From Geodermatophilus siccatus (GTDB taxonomy: Bacteria; Actinomycetota; Actinomycetes; Mycobacteriales; Geodermatophilaceae), in contig NZ_FNHE01000013.1 in the NCBI RefSeq assembly GCF_900103785.1, positions 94,953 to 158,952 of the forward strand: 64,000 bases of DNA. Reading direction: 5' to 3'. This document shows positions 25,212 through 33,064 of the stretch, in pieces (within the stretch, counting starts at the first letter, position 1; each line of letters starts with the position of its first letter). The notes under the pieces were generated by a model, which searched no databases, had not been told where the DNA came from, and saw only the letters and a list, made by a program, of their open reading frames with translations. Position numbers and translations under genes: made by a program.

Positions 25212-26747
25212 GTGCGCAGCAACCGACTCCTGCCCCTGCTCGCCGCCGGTGCCCTGGTGCTCGGCGCCTGCGGAGGTGGCGGGGAGAGCGTCGACACCGG
25301 AGCCGGGGGAGGCGGGAGCGGCGGTGGGGGCAACACGCTCGTCGCGGCGGTGTCCGCCCAGCCCGACCAGTTCGACCCGCACGTCACCACGGCCTACCCG
25401 AGCTTCCAGGTCCTGGAGAACGTGTACGACACCCTCGTGGTCCCGAACGCCGAGGACCTCACGATGGAGCCGAGCCTGGCCGAGAGCTGGGAGACCAGCG
25501 AGGACCAGCTGACCTGGACGTTCGCGCTGCGGGACGGCGTGACCTTCCACGACGGCAGCACGTTCGACTCGGCCGACGTCGTCTACTCCTACCGGCGGAT
25601 CATCGACGAGCAGCTGAGCAACTCCACCCGGTTCCAGAACGTCGCCGCGGTCGAGGCGCCCGACCCGCAGACCGTGGTGATCCGGCTCAGCCAGCCCACA
25701 CCGAACCTGCTGGAGCGGATCGGCGCCTTCAAGGGGATGGCGATCCTGCCGGAGAACGCCGCGGAGGACCTCGACCTCACCACCGAGGCCAACGGCACCG
25801 GGCCCTTCCGGTTGGAGAGCTCCGACGCCAGCGGCACCGTGCTGAGCGCCTACGAGGACCACTGGGGCGGGGCGCCGAGCGTCGAGGGGGTCGAGTTCCG
25901 CTACATCACCGAGCCGGCGGCGGCGCTGACCGCCCTGCAGAACGGCGAGGTGCAGTGGACCGACAACGTCCCGCCGCAGCAGATCGAGTCGCTGCAGGGC
26001 GACGACATCGTCGAGCTCCAGACGACGCCCAGCGTCGACTACTGGTACCTGTCCATGAACTACGCGCGGGCGCCGTTCGACAACCGCGACGTGCGGCGCG
26101 CCATCTCCTACGCCGTCGACCGCGAGGCGGTGGCCGAGGCGGCGCGGTTCGGCGCGGCCCAGCCCAACCAGACGGCGATCCCCGAGGACAGCTTCTTCTA
26201 CTTCGACTACGCCCCGTTCCAGCCCGACCCCGACCAGGCCCGCCAGCTGCTGCAGCAGGCCGGCGTCCAGACGCCGCTGACCATGGGGCTGATGGTCACC
26301 GACCAGTTCCCCGAGACGGTCACCGCCGCGCAGGTGATCGCCAGCCAGCTCGAGCCGATCGGGATCACCGTGGAGATCGAGACCCTGGACCTCGCGACCT
26401 GGCTGGACCGGCAGGGCGCGGGCGACTTCGACGCCTTCATGCTGGGCTGGCTGGGCAACCTCGACCCGGCGGCCTACTACCAGGAGCAGCACCAGACCGA
26501 CGGGCCGAACAACTACCAGGGCTACAGCAACCCGCAGGTCGACCAGCTGCTGCAGGCCGGGGCGACGGAGACCGACCAGGACGCCCGCAAGCAGATCTAC
26601 GACCAGGCCGCGCAGATCATCGTCGACGACGTCTCCTACCTGTACCTCTACAACCCCGACGTGGTGCAGGCGTGGGCGCCCGGCTTGGCGGGCTACCAGA
26701 TCCGGGCGGACAAGGCGATCAACTTCGAGTCCGTGGAGCTGCCCTGA
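25212..26747 (+). CDS. ABC transporter substrate-binding lipoprotein (family 5, Opp/Dpp type)
   Basis: A 511-residue extracellular solute-binding protein. It has a lipoprotein signal with lipobox LGAC (Cys20) after a short hydrophobic stretch, then a Gly/Ser tether. The SBP_bac_5 signature is clear: NTLVAAVSAQPDQFDPHVTT, SLAESWETSEDQLTWTFALRDGVTFHDGS, YSYRRIID and NYQGYSNPQVDQLL. Family members carry oligopeptides, nickel, or oligosaccharides. GTG start with GGAGG upstream. It opens a five-gene importer unit (binding protein, two permeases, two ATPases). The coding end overlaps the next gene by four bases if the permease uses the CTG start. Confidence 0.93.
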   Translation: MRSNRLLPLLAAGALVLGACGGGGESVDTGAGGGGSGGGGNTLVAAVSAQPDQFDPHVTTAYPSFQVLENVYDTLVVPNAEDLTMEPSLAESWETSEDQLTWTFALRDGVTFHDGSTFDSADVVYSYRRIIDEQLSNSTRFQNVAAVEAPDPQTVVIRLSQPTPNLLERIGAFKGMAILPENAAEDLDLTTEANGTGPFRLESSDASGTVLSAYEDHWGGAPSVEGVEFRYITEPAAALTALQNGEVQWTDNVPPQQIESLQGDDIVELQTTPSVDYWYLSMNYARAPFDNRDVRRAISYAVDREAVAEAARFGAAQPNQTAIPEDSFFYFDYAPFQPDPDQARQLLQQAGVQTPLTMGLMVTDQFPETVTAAQVIASQLEPIGITVEIETLDLATWLDRQGAGDFDAFMLGWLGNLDPAAYYQEQHQTDGPNNYQGYSNPQVDQLLQAGATETDQDARKQIYDQAAQIIVDDVSYLYLYNPDVVQAWAPGLAGYQIRADKAINFESVELP

Positions 26748-27685
26748 CCGGTTACCTCCTCCGCCGGGTCGGCCAGTCCCTCGTCGTCCTGGTGGGGGTG
26801 AGCGTCATCGTGTTCGGCCTGGTCCAGCTGGTGCCGGGCGACCCGATCCGGCTGGCCCTCGGCACGCGGTTCGACCAGGAGACCTACGACGCGCTCCTCG
26901 CACGGTCCGGCCTGGACCAGCCGCTGGTCACCCAGTACTTCGGCTGGGCGGGCCGGGCCCTCACCGGGGACCTCGGGGTGAGCTTCCGCAGCGGGGAGAC
27001 GGTCACCTCGCTGATCGCCGAGCGGCTCCCCGCGACGCTCACCCTGGCGTTCGCCTCGATCCTGGTGGCGCTGCTCATCGCCGTCCCGCTGGGCACCCTG
27101 TCGGCGCTGCGGCCCCGGTCGGTCGTCGACCGGGTCGCCACGGTGCTCAGCCAGATCGGCATCTCCGTGCCGGAGTTCTGGATGGCGATCGTGCTCATCC
27201 TGGTCTTCGCCGGGACGCTGGGCTGGCTGCCCTCGGGCGGCTACGTCCCGCTCACGGAGGACCCGGGCGGCTGGGCGCAGCGGCTGCTGATGCCGGCGGT
27301 GGTCACCGGGGTGGTGTCCGGCTCGGTGATCACCCGGTTCGTGCGCTCCAGCGTCCTCGAGGCCCTCGGCGCCGACCACGTCCGGACGGCGCAGGCCAAG
27401 GGGCTGCCGGCGCGGCAGGTCTTCACCTGGCACGTGCTGCGCAACGCGCTGCTGCCCCTGGTCACCGTCACCGGCGTGCAGCTGGCCTACCTGCTGTCGG
27501 GAGTGGTGGTGGTGGAGATCGTCTTCTCCTGGCCGGGGCTCGGTCAGCTCGCCCTGCAGGCGGTCCAGGCCCGGGACTACCCGGTCCTCCAGGGGGCGAT
27601 CCTGCTGTTCGCCGTGGTGTTCCTGCTGATCAACCTGGTGGTGGACCTGCTCTACACCGCCATCGACCCGCGGATCAGGCGATGA
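26744..27685 (+). CDS. ABC importer permease (DppB/OppB type), apparent CTG start
   Basis: A 313-residue membrane permease. It starts GYLLRRVGQSLVVLVGVSVIVF and has the VPGDP motif after helix 1, six predicted helices and the EAA loop (EALGADHVRTAQAKGLPARQVFTWHVLRNAL) that docks with the ATPases. The alignment-compatible start is CTG at 26744, which overlaps the preceding stop (CTGA) and has GGAG 5 bases upstream. No ATG, GTG or TTG occurs in frame between the previous gene's last 25 codons and helix 1. A GTG about 20 codons upstream is the alternative. The stop region is tandemly repeated (27676-27726). Confidence 0.88.
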   Translation: MTGYLLRRVGQSLVVLVGVSVIVFGLVQLVPGDPIRLALGTRFDQETYDALLARSGLDQPLVTQYFGWAGRALTGDLGVSFRSGETVTSLIAERLPATLTLAFASILVALLIAVPLGTLSALRPRSVVDRVATVLSQIGISVPEFWMAIVLILVFAGTLGWLPSGGYVPLTEDPGGWAQRLLMPAVVTGVVSGSVITRFVRSSVLEALGADHVRTAQAKGLPARQVFTWHVLRNALLPLVTVTGVQLAYLLSGVVVVEIVFSWPGLGQLALQAVQARDYPVLQGAILLFAVVFLLINLVVDLLYTAIDPRIRR

Positions 27686-27726
27686 CACGGACCAGGCGAT
27701 GACACGGACCAGGCGATGACACACAG
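27676..27726 (+). repeat. 17-bp tandem repeat, three copies, covering the permease stop
   Basis: Units at 27676-27692, 27693-27709 and 27710-27726 read CAGGCGATGACACGGAC, the last with a changed end. The first holds the permease stop codon, so the two extra copies duplicate the gene end and fill the 56-bp gap before the next permease. Confidence 0.9.
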
Positions 27727-27741
27727 CCGAGGCCTGCTGCC

Positions 27742-28683
27742 ATGACCGGCGCACCCCTCCCCGAGCCGGCGGTCTCCCCGACCGCCACCGAGGCCGGCGT
27801 CTCCTCGACGGCGCGGCCGCCGCGGCCGCGCTGGCGGCAGACGCTCGGCCTGCTCGCCCGCAACCCCACCGCGGCGGTGGCGGCGACGGTCCTGCTGCTG
27901 ATCGTCCTCGTGGCCGTGTTCGACGAGGCCATCGCCCCCACCGGCCCCAACGAGATCGCGGTCCAGGACCGGCTGCAGCCGCCGAGCCTGGCGCACCCGT
28001 TCGGCACCGACGACCTCGGCCGGGACATCCTCAGCCGGGTGGTCCTGGGGGCGGCCGTGTCGCTGCGGGTGGGGTTCCTGGCGGTCGCCTTCGCACTGGT
28101 CGTCGGTGCCCTCATCGGCCTGCTGGCCGGCTACTACGGCCGCTGGGTGGACGACGTCCTGATGCGGTTGATGGACATCCTGTTCGCCTTCCCCGCGGTG
28201 CTGCTGGCGATCGCGGTGCTCGCCGTCCGGGGACCGGGGGCCGGCAACACCGCGCTGGCCATCGGCATCGTCTACATCCCCGTCTTCGCCCGGGTGACCC
28301 GCGCCAGCGTGCTCGGCGTCCGGGAGGAGGTGTACGTGCGGGCGTCGCGGTCGGTGGGGGCGTCGGACCTCCGGCTGCTCACCCGGCACGTGCTGCCCAA
28401 CGCGGCGCCGCCGATCATCGTGCAGACCTCGATCAGCCTGGCCTTCGCCGTCCTGGCCGAGGCGGCGCTGTCCTTCCTCGGGCTGGGCACCCAGCCGCCG
28501 AACCCGTCGTGGGGGCTCATGCTGGCCGAGGGGCGCGGCTTCATCGACCTGGCCTGGTGGCTGGCCTTCTTCCCGGGGATGGCGATCTTCCTGACCGTGC
28601 TCTGCTTCAACCTGCTCGGCGACGGGCTGCGTGACGTCCTCGACCCGCGCCAGCGCACGCTGATGGCCGGGAGCGGCAGGTGA
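27742..28683 (+). CDS. ABC importer permease (DppC/OppC type)
   Basis: A 313-residue permease with a 30-residue Pro/Thr-rich cytoplasmic N-terminus, then LARNPTAAVAATVLLLIVLVAVF as helix 1. The family marks HPFGTDDLGRDILSRVVLGA, the EAA loop (EEVYVRASRSVGASDLRLLTRHVLPN) and SFLGLGTQPPNPSWGLML near the end are present. It forms the heterodimeric channel with the preceding permease. The stop overlaps the ATPase start by four bases (GTGA). Its ribosome site is weak (GAGG about 9 bases upstream). Confidence 0.95.
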   Translation: MTGAPLPEPAVSPTATEAGVSSTARPPRPRWRQTLGLLARNPTAAVAATVLLLIVLVAVFDEAIAPTGPNEIAVQDRLQPPSLAHPFGTDDLGRDILSRVVLGAAVSLRVGFLAVAFALVVGALIGLLAGYYGRWVDDVLMRLMDILFAFPAVLLAIAVLAVRGPGAGNTALAIGIVYIPVFARVTRASVLGVREEVYVRASRSVGASDLRLLTRHVLPNAAPPIIVQTSISLAFAVLAEAALSFLGLGTQPPNPSWGLMLAEGRGFIDLAWWLAFFPGMAIFLTVLCFNLLGDGLRDVLDPRQRTLMAGSGR

Positions 28684-29726
28684 GCGGCTCTGCCGTCCCG
28701 CCGGCTCCGCCGGGCGGGAGCGGACCAGTGCAGCAGGTGAGTGCGCCGCTGCTGGAGGTCGAGGACCTCCGGGTGCGGCTGCGCACGCCGCGCGGTCCGG
28801 CCGAGGTCGTCAACGGGCTGAGCTACACCGTCGGGCGCGGCGAGACCGTCGCGGTGGTGGGGGAGTCCGGCAGCGGCAAGAGCGTCTCGGTCCTGGCCCT
28901 GCTCGGGCTGCTGCCCGCCCGCGTGGCCACGGTGACCGGCTCCGCGCGGCTGGACGGCGAGGACCTGCTCACCATGTCCCCCGAGCGGCTGCGCGAGGTG
29001 CGCGGCCCCGGCGTCGGCATGGTCTTCCAGGACCCGATGACCTCGCTCAACCCGGTCCTGACGATCGGCCGGCAACTGGTCGAGGGGATCCGCGCCCACG
29101 GCGAGGTGTCCAAGGCCGCGGCGCGGGAGCGGGCGGCCGGGCTGCTGGCCGAGGTGGGCCTGCCCGACCCGCAGCGCGCGCTGGACCGCTACCCGCACGA
29201 ACTCTCCGGTGGCATGCGCCAGCGGGTGGTCATCGCGATCGCCCTCGCCAACAACCCCTCGCTGCTCATCGCCGACGAGGCGACCACGGCTCTCGACGTG
29301 ACCGTGCAGGCGCAGATCCTCGACCTGGTGGCCGGGCTGCAGAGCGAGCACGGCACCGGGGTCATCTGGATCACCCACGACCTCGGCGTCGTCGCCGGGA
29401 TCGCCGACCGCGTGCTGGTCATGTACGGCGGGCGCTGCGTGGAGGACGGCACGGTGGACGACGTCCTCGAGCGGCCGGCGCACCCGTACACGCGCGGCCT
29501 GCTCGGCGCGCTGCCCGACCTCGCCTCGGCGGACGACGGTGAGCTGGCGACCGTGCCCGGGGTGCCGCCCGCGCCCACCGACCTGCCGCCGGGCTGCGTG
29601 TTCTGGCCGCGCTGCCCGGTGCGGTCGGACCCGCGCTGCGCGACCGAGCAGCCGCCGCTGGCGGTGGTGGGCGCGTCCGGCGGGGGCCTGCCGCACCGGG
29701 CGGCGACGTGGTGCGAGGAGGGGTGA
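28680..29726 (+). CDS. ABC importer ATPase (DppD/OppD type)
   Basis: A 348-residue nucleotide-binding subunit. Walker A is GESGSGKS, the Q-loop [12 protein letters not shown], the signature LSGGMRQR, Walker [13 protein letters not shown] and the switch His in WITHDLG. The OppD-type C-terminal extension carries a Cys cluster ([15 protein letters not shown]) that in homologues binds a 4Fe-4S cluster. The GTG start overlaps the permease stop. It partners with the downstream DppF-type ATPase. Confidence 0.95.
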   Translation: MSGSAVPPAPPGGSGPVQQVSAPLLEVEDLRVRLRTPRGPAEVVNGLSYTVGRGETVAVVGESGSGKSVSVLALLGLLPARVATVTGSARLDGEDLLTMSPERLREVRGPGVGMVFQDPMTSLNPVLTIGRQLVEGIRAHGEVSKAAARERAAGLLAEVGLPDPQRALDRYPHELSGGMRQRVVIAIALANNPSLLIADEATTALDVTVQAQILDLVAGLQSEHGTGVIWITHDLGVVAGIADRVLVMYGGRCVEDGTVDDVLERPAHPYTRGLLGALPDLASADDGELATVPGVPPAPTDLPPGCVFWPRCPVRSDPRCATEQPPLAVVGASGGGLPHRAATWCEEG

Positions 29727-30844
29727 TGGCCGACCGGAGGGTGACGGGCGAGCGAGCATCGCGGGGAGCGCCAGCGACCGAGGAGCGGAACGAGGCCGGA
29801 ACCCGACCCATGGGTGACGTCCTGGTCTCCGCGCGCGGGCTGGAGGTGCACTTCCCGGTCCGCTCCGGCGGCGCGCTGCGGCGGACGACCGGCGTGCTGC
29901 GCGCGGTCGACGGCGTGGACCTCGACATCCGGCGCGGCGAGACGCTCGGGCTGGTCGGCGAGTCCGGCTGCGGGAAGTCGACGCTGGGCAACGCGCTGCT
30001 GCGGCTGGTGGAGCCGACCGGCGGGACGGTCACCTTCGACGGCACCGACGTCACCGGCCTGGACCGCCGGGCCATGCGGGCGCTGCGCCGGCGCGCCGGG
30101 ATGGTCTTCCAGGACCCGTTCGCCTCGCTCGACCCGCGCCGGACCGTGCGGCAGACGGTGTCCGAGCCGCTGGAGGTGCACGGCCTGCGGTCGGGCCGGC
30201 GGGAGCGCGCCGCGCGGGTCGCCGAGCTGCTGGAGCTGGTCGGCCTGGACCCGGCGGTGGCCGACCGCTACCCGCACGAGTTCTCCGGCGGGCAGCGGCA
30301 GCGGGTCGGCATCGCCCGGGCGCTGGCCGGCGAGCCGGACTTCCTGGTCTGCGACGAGGCCATCGCCTCGCTGGACGTCAGCGTCCAGGCCCAGGTGCTC
30401 AACCTGCTGCGCCGGCTGCAGCGGCGGCTCGGGCTCACGCTGCTGTTCATCTCGCACGACCTGTCCGCCGTCCGGCACGTCTCCGACCGGATCGCGGTGA
30501 TGTACCTGGGGCGGGTCGTCGAGGTGGGGCCGGCGGCGGCGGTCGGCTCGGACCCGAAGATGCCCTACACGCAGGCCCTGCTGTCGGCGGTGCCCGTGCC
30601 GCACCCGTCGCTGGAGCGGACCCGGCAGCGGATCGTGCTGCGCGGCGACGTCCCCTCGCCGGCGAACGTGCCCAGCGGCTGCCGGTTCCGCACCCGCTGC
30701 CCGTACGCCTTCGAGCCGTGTCCCGACGTCGACCCGGCGCTGCAGCCGGTCGGCGCGCCGGGGCAGCTCGCCGCCTGCCACCTGCACGGCGTCGTCGGCC
30801 GCCCGGTCGAGCGCGAGGAGGCCGTTCCCGCGCCCGCCGACTGA
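29726..30844 (+). CDS. ABC importer ATPase (DppF/OppF type)
   Basis: Second ATPase of the importer. Walker A is GESGCGKS, signature FSGGQRQR, Walker [12 protein letters not shown], switch ISHDLS, with the C-terminal Cys cluster [14 protein letters not shown]. Two starts are credible. ATG 29726 overlaps the previous stop (TGATG) with GAGGAG 5 bases away and gives 372 residues. ATG 29810 gives a 344-residue protein that begins just before the first beta strand. The extra 28 codons are a low-complexity stretch resembling the mobile linker seen at 16683 and 58247, so the longer start may be translated through an inserted spacer. Confidence 0.93.
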   Translation: MADRRVTGERASRGAPATEERNEAGTRPMGDVLVSARGLEVHFPVRSGGALRRTTGVLRAVDGVDLDIRRGETLGLVGESGCGKSTLGNALLRLVEPTGGTVTFDGTDVTGLDRRAMRALRRRAGMVFQDPFASLDPRRTVRQTVSEPLEVHGLRSGRRERAARVAELLELVGLDPAVADRYPHEFSGGQRQRVGIARALAGEPDFLVCDEAIASLDVSVQAQVLNLLRRLQRRLGLTLLFISHDLSAVRHVSDRIAVMYLGRVVEVGPAAAVGSDPKMPYTQALLSAVPVPHPSLERTRQRIVLRGDVPSPANVPSGCRFRTRCPYAFEPCPDVDPALQPVGAPGQLAACHLHGVVGRPVEREEAVPAPAD

Positions 30845-30925
30845 CCGACGTCGTCCACCCCGCCCGGCCGCCACCGTCCCGCCCGGCTCCTCGGTCACGC
30901 GCCGCCGGGGACCCCTCTGCGAGTT

Positions 30926-30991
30926 GATCATGGGGTTGTTGCTCGACCGCACGCCGCGTCGAGCGTGTCCCGCAGCAACAACCCCATGATC
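30926..30991. repeat. Dispersed palindrome, family B, copy 4; end of importer operon
   Basis: GATCATGGGGTTGTTGCT at the left mirrors AGCAACAACCCCATGATC at the right (17 of 18 positions complementary). The span 30845-31238 contains this element, the 15-bp repeats at 30996-31034 and one doubtful small ORF. Confidence 0.85.
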
Positions 30992-30995
30992 ACCG

Positions 30996-31034
30996 CGGAG
31001 GGGCCACGAGCGGAGGGGCCACGAGCGGAGGGCC
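30996..31034 (+). repeat. 15-bp tandem repeat
   Basis: CGGAGGGGCCACGAG at 30996-31010 and again at 31011-31025, followed by a partial third copy. It starts in the purine-rich tail of the adjoining palindrome. Confidence 0.8.
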
Positions 31035-31096
31035 GGGGGAGCGAAGGGGTGGGGACGTCGGCACGAGCTCGCCGCCGGCGGCGCCACGATCGCGCG

Positions 31097-31210
31097 GTGA
31101 GCACGGTGACGCCGGGGATGCTGCTGTTCACCGCCCCCCGGGACGACGGGACGCCGGTCGGCCGGCCTGTGGCTCGGGCTCAGCAGATGCGCGAGGACCT
31201 CGGCGGCTGA
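31097..31210 (+). CDS. Possible small protein of 37 residues
   Basis: GTG at 31097 opens a 37-codon frame (VSTVTPGMLLFTAPRDDGTP...QMREDLGG) ending in TGA 29 bp before the methyltransferase gene. Nothing recognisable, no ribosome site that stands out, and composition is similar to intergenic sequence. Listed only because the amino-acid composition is balanced compared with shadow frames. Confidence 0.2.
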   Translation: MSTVTPGMLLFTAPRDDGTPVGRPVARAQQMREDLGG

Positions 31211-31238
31211 CCCCCTGACCGGCTCGGACGAGGACCCG

Positions 31239-31964
31239 TTGTGCCAGGCTGGCCCGATGGTGGGGGTTGAGCAGAGGAGCGGCCGGCGCACCCAGGCGGT
31301 GCAGACCTACGCCGGCCACTCGGTGCACGCCGCGCCGGGTGTGCACGAGTACGCCGTCGAGCTGGCGCGGGCGGCGCTGCCGGACGGCGGCCGGGTGCTC
31401 GAGGTGGGCGCCGGGTGCGGTGCGCTCGCGGTGCGGCTGCGCGAGGCCGGCTTCGACGTCGTCCCCACCGACCTGGACCCGCCGCACGACTGGATCCACC
31501 GGCTCGACCTGGACGACCCGCAGTGGACCGACCAGACCCGCGGCCCGTTCGACATGGTGGTGTGCGTCGAGACGCTCGAGCACGTGGAGAACCCGCGGCA
31601 GGTGCTGCGCTCGATCCGCTCGCTGCTGCGGCCCGGCGACAAGCTGCTGGTCAGCACGCCGAACGTCACGCACCCGCACTCGCGGCTGAAGATGTTCCTC
31701 CGCGGCGCGCCGTTCATCTTCGGCCCCCGGCACTACCACGAGCCCGGGCACATCACGATCCTCCCGGACTGGATGCTGACCGAGCACGTCCGGCTGGCCG
31801 GCTTCGGCGACATCCAGGTCACGCGCGGTGGCGACACCTTCTACACCGGCCTGACCCGCGCGGCCTACCGCGTCGAGATGGCCCTGCTCGCGCTCCTCGG
31901 GCTGCGGCGGCGCGCGCAGCACGGCGAGGGCATCTGCACGTTCGTCACGGCCGTCGCCGTCTGA
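31239..31964 (+). CDS. Class I SAM-dependent methyltransferase
   Basis: About 241 residues. Rossmann-fold methyltransferase of the Methyltransf_11/23 type: motif I VLEVGAGCGALAVRL, motif II region VVPTDLD, motif IV FDMVVCVETLEHVENPRQVLR and LRPGDKLLVSTPNVTHPHSR. The last is typical of methyltransferases acting on glycans, lipids or quinone-like substrates, and a C-terminal hydrophobic helix (MALLALLGL) may bring it to the membrane. GTG 31239 has GAGGA at 6 bases; ATG 31257 is an alternative with a weak CAGGCT box 6 bases upstream. Substrate unknown. Confidence 0.88.
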   Translation: MCQAGPMVGVEQRSGRRTQAVQTYAGHSVHAAPGVHEYAVELARAALPDGGRVLEVGAGCGALAVRLREAGFDVVPTDLDPPHDWIHRLDLDDPQWTDQTRGPFDMVVCVETLEHVENPRQVLRSIRSLLRPGDKLLVSTPNVTHPHSRLKMFLRGAPFIFGPRHYHEPGHITILPDWMLTEHVRLAGFGDIQVTRGGDTFYTGLTRAAYRVEMALLALLGLRRRAQHGEGICTFVTAVAV

Positions 31965-32248
31965 CACGCCGACGGGGCGCGCCGCCGTCCGGGGGTCACC
32001 GACCGCCCCGGGACCGCCGCCACGCTGCGGCCGGTCGACATGTGGGTGCGTGGTGGAGCGGGTCACCGTGGTCGCTGGGGCGATTGGCAACGATTCGGCG
32101 TCGCAGGCGTCGGGGCACGTCGCGCGCGTCCCGGGGAAACGCGCTGCGAGACCTATGGTTTCCGCACCGCCGTCCGCATCGTCGACGGCGCACGGGAACC
32201 GTCGCCCTTCCCCGGTGGCGGCCCGTTGTCGGGGGAGGGTGGTGACCG

Positions 32249-32878
32249 GTGGGCATCGTGGGCACCCGGTTCAGCGAGGTGGTCCTGGGCGGCGTCGTCC
32301 GCCAGGGCTGGTGGCTGGTCGTCGAGGAGGAGGACGGCCCCGGGTTCGTCGTCGCCGGTCCGTTCGGGGACCGCGACGAGGCCGTGTGGGCCCTCGACGA
32401 CCTCGAGGACGTCCCGGCCGACGCCCACCCCGTGTACGGCGTCCGCCGGGCCGACGGCCTGCTGCGCCGCCGCTCCTCCCCGCAGGACCGGGCCTGGTGG
32501 TCGTTCCTCGGCGAACAGGTCGACCGGCTGCCGGCGGGCTGGGACGCCGACATGGACGACGAGCACCCGCTGCCCGGCCTCGTCGTCGGGGTGGTCGCGG
32601 TGCTGGCCGAGGCGGGGCTGTTCCTCTACGACCCCACCGGTGCCGACGGCGAGCTCGGTGGCGTGTGCCTGACCCCCGAGGCGGCCCTCGACGGCGTCGT
32701 CGTGAGCTGGCGGCAGCACGACCGGATGAGCCTGGACCAGCTGCACGGCGCCGCTGCCGACGCGCTGGTGCAGCAGGTGATGAACCGGGCGCTGGCCGAG
32801 GTGCTCTCGGTGCGCGGCTTCGCGGTGGAGCCGCTCGGCGGAGCGTGCGTCGTCCGTGCGGGGGAACCCGCCGGGTAG
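32249..32878 (+). CDS. Uncharacterised actinobacterial protein, TAG stop
   Basis: A 209-residue acidic, soluble protein. I do not recognise the family. Residues 15-50 (GWWLVVEEEDGPGFVVAGPFGDRDEAVWAL) resemble the short strand-helix module of actinobacterial DUF-type proteins; the rest is mixed alpha/beta without Cys clusters or membrane segments. Codon use is strongly GC3-biased, supporting coding. It ends in TAG, one of only three genes here to do so. GTG start lies behind GGGGGAGGG. The 284 bases upstream of it hold no other supported feature. Confidence 0.75.
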   Translation: MGIVGTRFSEVVLGGVVRQGWWLVVEEEDGPGFVVAGPFGDRDEAVWALDDLEDVPADAHPVYGVRRADGLLRRRSSPQDRAWWSFLGEQVDRLPAGWDADMDDEHPLPGLVVGVVAVLAEAGLFLYDPTGADGELGGVCLTPEAALDGVVVSWRQHDRMSLDQLHGAAADALVQQVMNRALAEVLSVRGFAVEPLGGACVVRAGEPAG

Positions 32879-33064
32879 CCGCTCCCGGGACCACCACGGA
32901 CGGTAGGGGAGGCGGACCGGTCCGTACCGCCTGTCATCAATCGATCACGAACCATGGACACATGTGACGCCAGTCACCTAACGTCAGCGCGGGTTGTCCC
33001 AGAGTGACCCCGGTGGTTCCCCACCGGTGGTCGGCGACCCGGGTCCGACAACGGGAGACGGTCC

